64,000 nucleotides of DNA, taken from Verrucomicrobia bacterium LP2A. GTDB taxonomy: Bacteria; Verrucomicrobiota; Verrucomicrobiia; Methylacidiphilales; Methylacidiphilaceae. Location of the stretch: positions 1,116,001 to 1,180,000 of the forward strand of contig JAFS01000001.1 in assembly GCA_000526255.1 (NCBI GenBank), in the 5' to 3' direction. Below, in pieces: positions 16,601-24,429 of this stretch. The translations under genes and the position numbers were made by a program. The notes under the pieces were generated by a model, which had not been told where the DNA came from, searched no databases, and was given only the letters and a program-made list of their open reading frames with translations. The first letter of the stretch is position 1. Every line of letters starts with the position of its first letter.

Positions 16601-17738
16601 TCTGTGGGTCGACGAAGCATTTACGCGCTGGAAAAGCGGCGATCATCGCGGCGCTCTCGATTGTGCGGTCGAAGGACTCGAAGCGATCGATCGGCTCCCG
16701 TCCGACGCCGCTGATGAAGGCGCCTATCTCCTACGAAAGCGCGCCAACCTCACCATCATCTGGATGGTGCGGTCGACTGCGGGCTCGCCCCCGACCGGGT
16801 TAACTGAGCCCCCTCCGGCATGGTGCAGCAGCCTGGAGCCCGTGAAGGAGGCCCAAAGAACGCCGAAGTCCAGCGATGCGGCATGGCTACATATCCTGGA
16901 ATTCGAGTTTGCTAGTGGCTTGGGCGATTCGCACTTCCGGAAGTTGGAAGCCCGGTTGAAAACCTCCCCCTACAGCCTGATTCGTTACGCATTCAATAGA
17001 TTGCGCTTACAACACCGACTGCGCAGCCTGATGCTCGAGGATTTTCCAGAGGCGGTTGGTGATTGGACAACCAGTTTTGCTTTGTGCCGCCGTTCTTTCA
17101 AAAAAGATGGCCTCGGCGCAGGGGACTCCCTTGCTGCCGATGCAATCATACCTGAGCATGATCCAGTTGATGCGGAGCTGGTCCTCAGTGGAATGTTGAG
17201 CGCGGTTTTCGCGCTGGCCGCGCGAGGCGCGGTGACGAGCACCATGCTCAACCAATGGTCCTTGAGCGCATCGCGCGCCGACCTGTCTGCAACGATCGAT
17301 CCTTGGTTGAAATTCGTAGCAGGGCTTTTCGTCGACAACACCATCAATGCGCAGACGGCTCTGCGCGATATGTCCCTAGCGTGGCCCTGGCGGGCGGTAG
17401 CGTCGGTCCGGGTGGCGAGTGACCGTGCGACACGGCCGGTCGAGCTGCTGATGACTCACCATGATTGGACCAGCCTGCTGCCCAAGGCACCAGCTGGTTT
17501 CATTGTTCTTGCCGATGTGGAGCACCTGGTGGTGAGCGCATGGCTTCGGCTTGCAAAACGCCATTTCCTGCTCCGTGCGCCCGCGGTAACAGCTGCGTCG
17601 CTCGAACGGGCGTGCGCGAGCGCAGATAGAGGTTGGAGCAAGATCGGAAAGGTTCTGCTCGCGGCGTGCGATGCAGTACCGGCCGAGGTTCCGGCGGAAT
17701 TTCGACAGCGATTTGAAGAGTTACAATGGGCGCCTTGA
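13656..17738 (+). CDS. Avs-like protein: Cap4/DUF4297-type nuclease fused to a STAND NTPase
   Basis: About 1360 residues. The N-terminal ~230 residues match the Cap4/DUF4297 endonuclease pattern: a GY..Q entry (IRGYEAQFWRSV), then LYLECAEDID and VQVK, which supply the acidic and lysine residues of a PD-(D/E)XK site. Next is a STAND-type NTPase with Walker A LQGGTGVGKS (about residue 320) and Walker B NLVLDNIEL (about 380). The remaining ~850 residues are helical and TPR-like (many A.L/W-rich helices), as expected of a phage-protein sensor. Avs proteins oligomerise when they bind phage terminase or portal and then cut DNA. That role is inferred here. ATG 13656 is preferred, 13644 or TTG 13620 are alternatives, and none has a strong ribosome binding site. 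Confidence 0.78.
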   Translation: MGPDTDSQPLIHDPAREAVASIRGYEAQFWRSVLVWMELKDEERLYLECAEDIDRISGTGAETVQVKNVAGNITLRSPDVIKAINNAWEHQQRNRQRNIKFRFLTTSGIGIEHGEPFGPGIGGLRFWTESRALEDEAERGRTARKIADFLLDEAKVSLPVQRFLREASDSEIWKRMVAAVEWDTEAEEVPEIVREIKDRLVLLGKEAFVAPDKSKEVADSLFKTVFETATRGKDRSLIRAKLWELFYERTYVSVPAAAFNQLLHSVAQHHLMSAGPLPMAIGGRASWIGRPPPLPLRYYHRQAIMDEIAARLSSNPVLVLQGGTGVGKSITAAGHATLSTSSWGWVDMRGVPAATLADRLECVVGELAAEEGIKNLVLDNIELPADARALEAPMERIAAIVRERSGHLIVTSAIALPQRLNLALALPESGMMSIPAFSRDEIREFLLLRGCPGPPVVDGWAAFIELHTSGHAQLVHARIATLEEQGFPTPEMPSALATPTDVVKAQEEARRLITALDLPTRELAYRLSLTPHALPKGQVIAIANLQSPIPEPGLALDRLVGPWVEVVADGLYRISPLLRNLGVEIQGEAWATQMHWDIAQRFLSFEILSPIDVSTMLFHATASKNWSAVAHLTSGILKADNETWEALARSAGWFVFVGIKSAIRPETDASSLVLLRSLQFRLAAAARDDKGAAAVIASIDEELPATVNDTPQRLARYFFLGQVLLRTEVKLPMAQLVAMSLEYIRLGDELKEVLVAIHKPEFDRTMAGPDGIPDLAGVAGFTLSSHVVDRQSLSSLLLACEPLDPTVVRRLLWFVGGRESTARQTLDRVWLAESQLETPDWIACRRVFEDTYALARRCALLGLAQGAAYAIARLTDENLNDSADALRRADAMMAEIGSSPVQEDGRALILLRKGNASDALAIWRELLPRWTQRDEFDRQQTVSHRLAAVAAARLGHWKEAAGWLRSARLLADSVNAALYCAGLWVDEAFTRWKSGDHRGALDCAVEGLEAIDRLPSDAADEGAYLLRKRANLTIIWMVRSTAGSPPTGLTEPPPAWCSSLEPVKEAQRTPKSSDAAWLHILEFEFASGLGDSHFRKLEARLKTSPYSLIRYAFNRLRLQHRLRSLMLEDFPEAVGDWTTSFALCRRSFKKDGLGAGDSLAADAIIPEHDPVDAELVLSGMLSAVFALAARGAVTSTMLNQWSLSASRADLSATIDPWLKFVAGLFVDNTINAQTALRDMSLAWPWRAVASVRVASDRATRPVELLMTHHDWTSLLPKAPAGFIVLADVEHLVVSAWLRLAKRHFLLRAPAVTAASLERACASADRGWSKIGKVLLAACDAVPAEVPAEFRQRFEELQWAP

Positions 17739-17744
17739 TCGCCT

Positions 17745-18028
17745 TCAAAGCCTCTTCGCTGCTTCAAGTGGGCAGAGCCAGAAGATCTCCTTCCCTGCCA
17801 CAGCCACTGGCAGCGCGGCAGCGAAAAGCTTGTTTGCGTCTATTCCGTAAACATCCACCAGGTAGCCGTGGCTCGCACTCCTCCGTCAAGGACGATCGAC
17901 GAAGTCGAAGTGTCCTTGGCGGTTTCTTCTCCCTAAAAATCCGTTGAAGACCGATGGCAAGAACCCCGCTTCTTGCCATCCCTTAACGGAAAATCCTCTC
18001 CCCTGACCCACTCCATTCAGCGAGGAGC
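17745..18028 (-). mobile_element. ISL3-family remnant A (internally deleted)
   Basis: The left side (CCTCTTCGCT...GGGCAGAGCC...GAAGATC) matches the transposase 3' end seen at 21.66 kb. The right side (GATGGCAAGAACCCCGCTTCTTGCC through ACTCCATTCAGCGAGGAGC) matches the other end of the same element. The middle is missing. It lies directly between the stop of the Avs-like gene and the stop of the second GajB. Confidence 0.65.
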
Positions 18029-19735
18029 TCATGGATCTACCAGTGGTGGCGCACCATGCGGCCGAACAATCGTCACCAGCAACCTCGCCCGCGTTAAAGC
18101 CACTCGCAACAGCCTGCGGCTCGCGTCAAACGGCTGCTTTTCCGGCTTGTCAAAAAACTTGGATTTGAACGCACCCTCTACCAAGACGACGCCATCAAAT
18201 TCCTTTCCCTTCGACTTATGCATGCTCATCAGCACACACCCTTGGGGATCCCGTTCCGTCGCGATCCGCAGCTCCTCCTCGAGAATATGCTTCACCAGAT
18301 CGCTCGCACCCGCGTAGCTGCCCAAATCCAACCACCGGTTGCTAAGACCGGCAGCCAACGCATCTGTCGCTCTACAAAGCCGCACCAGCCGAGCTTCGCG
18401 AAATAGCAGAGTGAAGTTCGGGTTATTTTGTAGGAGACGCAGAGCAGTTTTCCAATCAGCAACAGGCTCGCCGGTCACTTCGATCCCGGCAGCCAGCGCA
18501 GCTACCAATCCATCGGCGGCCTTGATCCGCGGCGCTTCGCCTTTCGCCACCCTATCTGCTGCTTCTGCGTATGCTCTCGCCAGTTTGGCCATCTTCTTAA
18601 TGGGTTTCTCTGCATTCCTGAGTCTATAGAAGGAAGAAATCAGCTGCAGCGTGCGTTCCAGGCTCTTTTCAGCTGGCGCTGCCGACCATTCCAGAATGGA
18701 GGCGACAACGATCGCGGCCGCTACGGAAAGCTCCGCATCCCCTAGCACGTCATGCTTGAGAGCCGGCAAGGCCTGATTCTTGTAAGTATGGTCCTCGGAA
18801 AGAATGACTGACAGATCGGATATCAGCGCGTTGCTTCGCGCAAGCACTGCTACGCTTGGGTTCGCAATTCCCTTCTTCTGGAGCACCGAAAAGGTCGAGA
18901 TGACCATAGCATGTACGATCTCCGCAAACTTCTTCGGCTGATAGTTCACCTGTTTGACATTCGATGTATCAGGCAAGGGACTTCGGTTGTGCAGTACAGC
19001 GTTCGCAAACTTGAGAATTCCCGCATTTGGGCTTCGGTGATTGTCCCGTCCAAGGTCGAACTCTGTAACCTTGATTGCCTCTCGCAGTTTGTCGATCCGA
19101 TGAGGATCAACCTTAGGATTATATTCGAAAATACGCTGTTCTGGATCAGCAAGGCAGAAGAGATCCGTCCCTTCCGATAGGGCTTTCACGATTTTCCATT
19201 GATCGTCGTCTGTATCCTGAAACTCATCGACGATAATCATCGGAAAGCAATCGGCTACCAGCTCACGCAGAGCTGAGCAGCGTTCAAGCAGCTCGGCTGT
19301 ACCTGGGGCAAAGAGATCGAAACAATACAACCCGAACTCGGTCGCCTGCCTCTGACGCTCGACCTGCCAGTCACCTTCGAACGCCGACTTCTGTAGCCGC
19401 TCATCAGCGGGACAGAGAAAGCGGGTCGGCTTTCCGTGGAGCAGGCGACCATGCGCCTCCAACATCTTCATGCAAAAGGCATGATATGTTTGCACATTCA
19501 CGGCACGGCGTTCAGCAGGTGTCAGGATTTCCTTGCAGCGCCGCAAGACTTGGAAGATCGCTGCCCGTGAAAAAGAGAGAAAGAGTATTTCTTGGCCTGG
19601 CTTCAAGTAGGAGTAGCGTTGCTGAGCTTTTAGTAAGGCGAGAGTCGTCTTGCCTGAGCCTGGCCCACCAAGCACTAGAAGATGGCCAGCCTGGGCGATG
19701 ATCGCCTTGCGCTTATCGCAAAGCTCCAGCTTCAT
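18029..19735 (-). CDS. gajB: GajB-like UvrD-family helicase (Gabija 2)
   Basis: A 568-residue superfamily 1A helicase. Motif I is LVLGGPGSGKTTLAL and motif II is IIVDEFQDTDDDQW. Motif III is near FCLADPEQRIFEYN, motif V MSMHKSKGKEFD and motif VI RLLRVALTRARLLV. It follows the OLD-type nuclease gene by 21 bases in the same direction, the gajA-gajB order. The protein ends VRPHGAPPLVDP, with its stop codon next to the ISL3 remnant, so the extreme C-terminus may be slightly altered. It is only distantly similar in motif details to the GajB at 6.6-8.1 kb, so the two Gabija systems look independently acquired rather than duplicated. Confidence 0.85.
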   Translation of the reverse strand: MKLELCDKRKAIIAQAGHLLVLGGPGSGKTTLALLKAQQRYSYLKPGQEILFLSFSRAAIFQVLRRCKEILTPAERRAVNVQTYHAFCMKMLEAHGRLLHGKPTRFLCPADERLQKSAFEGDWQVERQRQATEFGLYCFDLFAPGTAELLERCSALRELVADCFPMIIVDEFQDTDDDQWKIVKALSEGTDLFCLADPEQRIFEYNPKVDPHRIDKLREAIKVTEFDLGRDNHRSPNAGILKFANAVLHNRSPLPDTSNVKQVNYQPKKFAEIVHAMVISTFSVLQKKGIANPSVAVLARSNALISDLSVILSEDHTYKNQALPALKHDVLGDAELSVAAAIVVASILEWSAAPAEKSLERTLQLISSFYRLRNAEKPIKKMAKLARAYAEAADRVAKGEAPRIKAADGLVAALAAGIEVTGEPVADWKTALRLLQNNPNFTLLFREARLVRLCRATDALAAGLSNRWLDLGSYAGASDLVKHILEEELRIATERDPQGCVLMSMHKSKGKEFDGVVLVEGAFKSKFFDKPEKQPFDASRRLLRVALTRARLLVTIVRPHGAPPLVDP

Positions 19736-19756
19736 TTAGATAGGTTTGCTGCAAGA

Positions 19757-21580
19757 TTAACACGAGAGGGGATCACTGCGTTCTCGGTAGTTCGCAAGCT
19801 CTTGATGGATTTCCTCGAGTATTGTCCGGATCGTCTCCGGGAGCTCATCTGCCGTCGAGCAATGGGAAATCAAGATCGCTGCATAACCAGGACCGTAGGC
19901 GTCGCCCTTGCGAGCCTGCAGTACCTTGAGGGTCAACTCTTCAACGTCGGCGTTGGCTGCACTGGCATCATAGCTGGCGACTCCGGAAGGATAGTCGGAG
20001 CGATCCTTCACTTCTTCCAAGAAGCGGCGGAGCACAGCTATCGGTATCTGTTTGACCAGAAGCTTTTCAATGCCCTTTTCCGGTGACTCCCAAGCCCGCG
20101 TGTAACCCTCGCACTTTTCGAGTCTATCGTGGTTGCCGTGAGGTTTGTCGTAGAACACGAACGACAGCTTGCCGAGCGCAGAGAAGATAGACCCATACCG
20201 ATGCACGGAGCCTAATCCGCCCGCGTTGAAGATGCTGACCCCCGCCAAATCGAAATGCATGTAATGTTCGGTTCCAAGGCTCCTTTCCATGACCGACGAG
20301 GCGGCCGGGAACAGCGCCGCTTCCGTAGAGCCTTCAACCACCAATACCGCGCGGCTCAAGATCGCCTCAGCGAACTGACGCCGCTGCGTCCGAAAGTCCC
20401 TTGGTTTGACCATTTCGGTGTTTATCGACCGCCCATTCAAGATTCCTTTTTCATCTCGGTTGAGGATCATGATCTGCTCGGGATCGAACTGCTCGATTAC
20501 ATAGGGCGAATGCGAAGTGACGATGGCCTGTCCCATCTCGGCGAAAACAAACCGCGTCATACGCCGTTGCGTATGCGGTGGCAGCGCAATCTCCGGCTCC
20601 TCCATGGCAAAAATCACCGATTTGTTATCCTTTAGCTGCGCGATGAAGGTTAGCAGAGCAAACACCAAGAGGTTGATCGACCCTGTCCCCAGCCGGCCGC
20701 ATGGAACGAGGTGTTGGCCGGGCTGAGTGGCAAGGAACAACCGCACCACCTCCCGCAGATGCTCTCGCGTCAGGTCCGACGCAAAAAACGCTGTCGAGCC
20801 GTCTCCAGGCGCCAAATTGACGAAATGCGCCACCCGTGACCGGATCCCGTTGCGGATCTGCTTCAACTGGTCAATCTCTCCAATAGCTGGTTCAAGCTTC
20901 CGTAAATGGTCGAGAGTCTGTTGCCACATCTCCGCCGCTCCGTCCCCGCTGAGCTTCAACACGGAATCGAGTAATGAACCTCGCTGAAAGCTCAACGCGC
21001 GAGAACCAGTCCTACGTGCCCGCAGGAAGATGAAGCCGCAAAGCCGCTTATGTGCGCGAGTAAACGGAACGCGGCCTTGGCCTAGCTCGATTTTCGTCTC
21101 TTCATCGAGTGTCTCCGGCTCCTTTATCGGATGGTCGAAGAAGGTGTTTCCGACGAAGTCGTCTTCCTCGCGATCATATCGGCCGATAAAAATCAAGGGC
21201 AGAGCCCAGACCACTCCTGGCTCGTCTGCCTTTTTAAGACCGTCTTCAGCTTCGTCGACGAAAACACCGGCTTGGTCGTCCCAACGGCGAATGTGGTGAC
21301 GAAATCGCCGCTTCGCCTCGTCCGAAAGCTCTGTGAGGATCGCCTCAATGCGTATTTCGGCGGACACTTCTTGATCCTGGTACTGCCCACAGTGGAAATC
21401 GTGCTCGTCGACAATCGGCTTTTGAAAAAGCCGTTCCGGACCTAGCACGAGGTCCAGCGCCTCACACACAGTCGATTTACCGACGTTATTCCCCCCTACA
21501 AGGAGGGTATGACCGAAAAAATCGACCCTCCCCTGAGAAATGCCTCGGAAATTCGTGATCTTCAGGCGCCGAACTCGCAT
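19757..21580 (-). CDS. gajA: GajA-like OLD-family ATPase/TOPRIM nuclease (Gabija 2)
   Basis: A 607-residue class 2 OLD nuclease. It opens MRVRRLKITNFRGISQG, the conserved RecF/OLD N-terminus, with Walker A LLVGGNNVGKSTVCEA. The ATPase C-lobe has VIFAMEEPEIALPP (Walker B) and IVTSHSPYVIEQF (His switch). TOPRIM motifs are LVVEGSTEAAL and FVFYDKPHGN. The start has a good ribosome binding site (GGGGAG, 6 bases upstream of the ATG at 21580). With the downstream UvrD helicase it forms a standard two-gene Gabija system without the Fic gene. The promoter must lie between 21581 and the ISL3 remnant at about 21655. Confidence 0.87.
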   Translation of the reverse strand: MRVRRLKITNFRGISQGRVDFFGHTLLVGGNNVGKSTVCEALDLVLGPERLFQKPIVDEHDFHCGQYQDQEVSAEIRIEAILTELSDEAKRRFRHHIRRWDDQAGVFVDEAEDGLKKADEPGVVWALPLIFIGRYDREEDDFVGNTFFDHPIKEPETLDEETKIELGQGRVPFTRAHKRLCGFIFLRARRTGSRALSFQRGSLLDSVLKLSGDGAAEMWQQTLDHLRKLEPAIGEIDQLKQIRNGIRSRVAHFVNLAPGDGSTAFFASDLTREHLREVVRLFLATQPGQHLVPCGRLGTGSINLLVFALLTFIAQLKDNKSVIFAMEEPEIALPPHTQRRMTRFVFAEMGQAIVTSHSPYVIEQFDPEQIMILNRDEKGILNGRSINTEMVKPRDFRTQRRQFAEAILSRAVLVVEGSTEAALFPAASSVMERSLGTEHYMHFDLAGVSIFNAGGLGSVHRYGSIFSALGKLSFVFYDKPHGNHDRLEKCEGYTRAWESPEKGIEKLLVKQIPIAVLRRFLEEVKDRSDYPSGVASYDASAANADVEELTLKVLQARKGDAYGPGYAAILISHCSTADELPETIRTILEEIHQELANYRERSDPLSC

Positions 21581-21654
21581 GACAACTCCCCAAACAAGTT
21601 ATATTGGTTTCAGGCAGCTATGATAGAGTAGAGATGCTTTTAATGTCACCTCCC

Positions 21655-22555
21655 TTGAAGGCCTCTTCGCTCTTTCCAGTGGGTAGAGCGGGAAGATCGA
21701 GCCGCAACTTTCCGGCTTTGGGGAAAGGGCCAATTCTCCGGTAGCGGAAGCTCCGAAAGCCTCTGGCCATCTTTTCGGCAAGCTGGATCCGCCCACGGAT
21801 CGCTTCGATGGTTCCGTTGGGGATCCGAGTCTGGAGGAAGGCGATGATTCCCTCCAGGTGCTCTTTGATGGTTTTGGAAAGTCTTCGGAAGGGGGCAAGC
21901 CGACTGCGATCCGCCCACCGGAAGCGCCAGCGGAGCTCTTGGGGATCCTCCTGGGAGAGGATCTCTTGGAGAGCCTCCCGCAACCCAATGGCTCTTCCCA
22001 ACCGAGGATCGGCGGCGCAAAGGGAACTCCGCAGACCCTTCTGCTTTCGCTTCGCGTCCATTCGTTTCCTCGGAGCGCCCAGAGGCTCCCTTTGACGTGA
22101 GCCCTGGGCGTGAGCACTCCTTGGGCACCTGGTCGACCGACCGCCCCCCGCCTCCTCCCGCCGAACCGCACGCTCCGGACAGTCGACCGAGAAACTCAAG
22201 GGATCCACTCGGTCCGGTACTGCCAGAACTTCATCTGCCTCCACCGCGCCGTGCACGGGGAAAAGGTCTTCGACATTCTGGACAGCGGAACCGATGAGCT
22301 TGCTGAAAACCCTCGCCAGATCTTCAGAGTATCCTCCTTCGCGGAGAGCTCGCTCCGGCTCACCTTTCCCTTCCGAACCCAGTGGCAGCGCCGCAGCAAA
22401 AGGCTTGTTCGCAGCCATCCCGCAAGCATGAGTGTTCTTGACGGCCTCCTCTCCCCCGAACAATCCGGCAAAGAGGGATGGCAAGAACCCCGCTCTTGTC
22501 GCTCCGTAACCGAAAATTCCCTCCCTTGACCCACTCCATTTCCCGGGGAGCCCCT
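21655..22555 (-). mobile_element. ISL3-family (IS204/IS1001-like) remnant B
   Basis: The minus strand encodes the C-terminal half of an ISL3-family transposase: LRGNEWTRSE...RLGRAIGLREALQEIL, then EGIIAFLQTRIPNGTIEAIR and QLAEKMARGFRSFRYRRI, the family's conserved NG.IE..N.RIQ..K..ARG.R.F block. Frames are broken several times and the N-terminal domain is unreadable. It is the longest of five same-oriented copies. The other boundary is marked by ACTCCATTTCCCGGGGAGCC. The 190 bases from its end to the SEC-C gene hold nothing I can identify. Confidence 0.78.
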
Positions 22556-22743
22556 TAATGCCGCAATCAGCGCAAGAAGGGAAGCCCGTATGGCGGCCTG
22601 GACAGCTCCAGTCCGACTTCTAAGGATGTCAGAGGCGCGGCTGCATCGAGGCTCAATACAAGAACGGGGATGGTCGACGCTCAAAGCGGAGGTGAGCGCA
22701 TTGAAGCGCGAGTTTCGCTTCCTTGGCAGGCCCCATCCTCTAT

Positions 22744-24408
22744 TTACGTCAGTTCGCATCTCGCGTCTCGGGCTAGTTGGGATGTTGTCACGCCATTGAC
22801 AACCTCAAAAAGGCCCCAGCTCTTTACCATGGCTTCGCAGTAGATGGCCCGTAGCTGATCCGCATCCATCGCCTCTGCGTCCGGAACCTGCCCCTGCATA
22901 CGAGCGAGAAGCTCATCGCGGGTCATTTTAGCATGGGCGTGCAGGAGGAATTCAAACAAGTCCTGGGGCGTTTTTATCCCCTTTGGGGGACGCACAACCA
23001 CCCCGAAATAGGCATCGGAATGTGCCCGGTAGTCCGCGAGTTGAGCGTCGCTCACCGGTAACTTGACCAGATGGGATTTGCCGTCCGCACAGTTGACGGC
23101 AACAAACACGCTCCTTTCGGCCTTCACCATGATCGCACTGGCGACCGTGCCGAGGATGTCTTCGCCGTTCGGCCCGGCTCCTTCGAAATTGCAGGTTTCC
23201 CCAATCTGGATCGGGGGCGGTTCACCGCCCAGTCCGACTGACGGAAGGGCACCATCGAATGTAGCTGGCCATGTCAGGATTTTTGTAAGCCCCTCAGCGA
23301 CGCGGAGCGCATCCGCGTGCTTCCGCTGCTGCATGTAGCGATCTGATAACCTGTAGAGGCCCGCACGATTGAAGTCCAAAATGCCGAGACCCACCGGCCA
23401 TGCAAACACCTGCGCTAACCTTTCCGGATTCTTGTGGAAGTTCAGGTTGGTCACGAAGAGATAGGCCTTTTCGCCTTTCGGGAGCTCCTCCTTCTCGTAC
23501 TTGGCAAGACGCTTCTTTATGGCCTCGACAAAGGCGGGGAGATTCTCCTGGCTGATATCGGCAGGCATCTCCGCATTGAGGTCGAGAAAGATCATCCGCT
23601 CGCAATCGGCTGGCTTCGCCAGCGCGGCATTAAGCTGTTTGATGAAGCTGGAAAGCGGATTGGATGAGCTCGTGCCATCTGCCGTCGTCCGCCCTAGCTC
23701 GCCAGCCACTGCACGCATCTTGGCTTCGACCCAATATCTTTTTCCGGTGAGCGGAGAAATCGCCTTAAACTCGCAGTGCCTTCGGCTTGGATTGGTCTCA
23801 TCCTCGAGCGACAGCGTGAACCCCGCCAACAGGAAGGCACTGGCCAGCTGGATCTCGTAATAGGCTCCTTGGAAGTTTCCGGGATTCTTCAAGCGCCGAA
23901 GGAGGCGGGCCTGCAGCTCGACATTGTGCTCGAGCAAATAGAGCCTATAAGCAACCGAGAAATAAGAGGCGACAATGCCCGTTACAGGAATTTTGGCGGG
24001 CTGGCCTGGCTGCGGGACGTACCCTGGCCGCAGGTAGCACCATGCATCGTGCCACTGCAGGAGCGGGTGCCGTTCCGGCAGCGGCTTGGCGATTCCAGCG
24101 TTGACCCACTCGGAACCAACCTTCGTCAGTAGATAATCGCTAAAAAAATCCGTGAAGGTTTTCCAGGTCTTTGAGCAATAGAGCGTGCTGCCGACCGCGA
24201 CGAATTGGCGATCTTGCCAACGTAGGGAGATTATCGGCTTTCCAAGCCCCTGCTGAGCCTGCCGGATGCGCTCATGCGCCGCAGAATGCTTCCAAAACCT
24301 AGCGATATCTGGGAAGTCAGACGGATAGTGGGCGCCTGTAAGCCCATGACAGTGCTTGAATTTCTTTCCACTACCACAAGGGCACTGCGCATTGCGGCTG
24401 ACCTTCAT
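22744..24408 (-). CDS. SEC-C zinc-motif protein with PD-(D/E)XK-like nuclease core
   Basis: A 554-residue protein. The N-terminus is a SEC-C zinc motif, QCPCGSGKKFKHCHG (C9, C11, H19/C20). Around residues 180-232 a nuclease-like core is visible: YYEIQLASAFLLAG (E185), HCEFKA (E213) and YWVEAKMR (E228-x-K230), the spacing of PD-(D/E)XK enzymes with a preceding helix. The C-terminal third is unassigned. It lies 21 bases downstream of the 1353-residue XRE-nuclease gene on the same strand, so the two are very likely one operon. SEC-C motifs also occur on SecA and unrelated proteins, so the motif alone gives no function. Its job, probably in defence, is inferred. Confidence 0.7.
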   Translation of the reverse strand: MKVSRNAQCPCGSGKKFKHCHGLTGAHYPSDFPDIARFWKHSAAHERIRQAQQGLGKPIISLRWQDRQFVAVGSTLYCSKTWKTFTDFFSDYLLTKVGSEWVNAGIAKPLPERHPLLQWHDAWCYLRPGYVPQPGQPAKIPVTGIVASYFSVAYRLYLLEHNVELQARLLRRLKNPGNFQGAYYEIQLASAFLLAGFTLSLEDETNPSRRHCEFKAISPLTGKRYWVEAKMRAVAGELGRTTADGTSSSNPLSSFIKQLNAALAKPADCERMIFLDLNAEMPADISQENLPAFVEAIKKRLAKYEKEELPKGEKAYLFVTNLNFHKNPERLAQVFAWPVGLGILDFNRAGLYRLSDRYMQQRKHADALRVAEGLTKILTWPATFDGALPSVGLGGEPPPIQIGETCNFEGAGPNGEDILGTVASAIMVKAERSVFVAVNCADGKSHLVKLPVSDAQLADYRAHSDAYFGVVVRPPKGIKTPQDLFEFLLHAHAKMTRDELLARMQGQVPDAEAMDADQLRAIYCEAMVKSWGLFEVVNGVTTSQLARDARCELT

Positions 24409-24429
24409 GCGACCGCACCTTTGGACCGG

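Noticed and set aside
22744-24408. SEC-C protein as SecA
   Set aside because: SEC-C is N-terminal here and there is no SecA DEAD motor; only the small zinc motif is shared.
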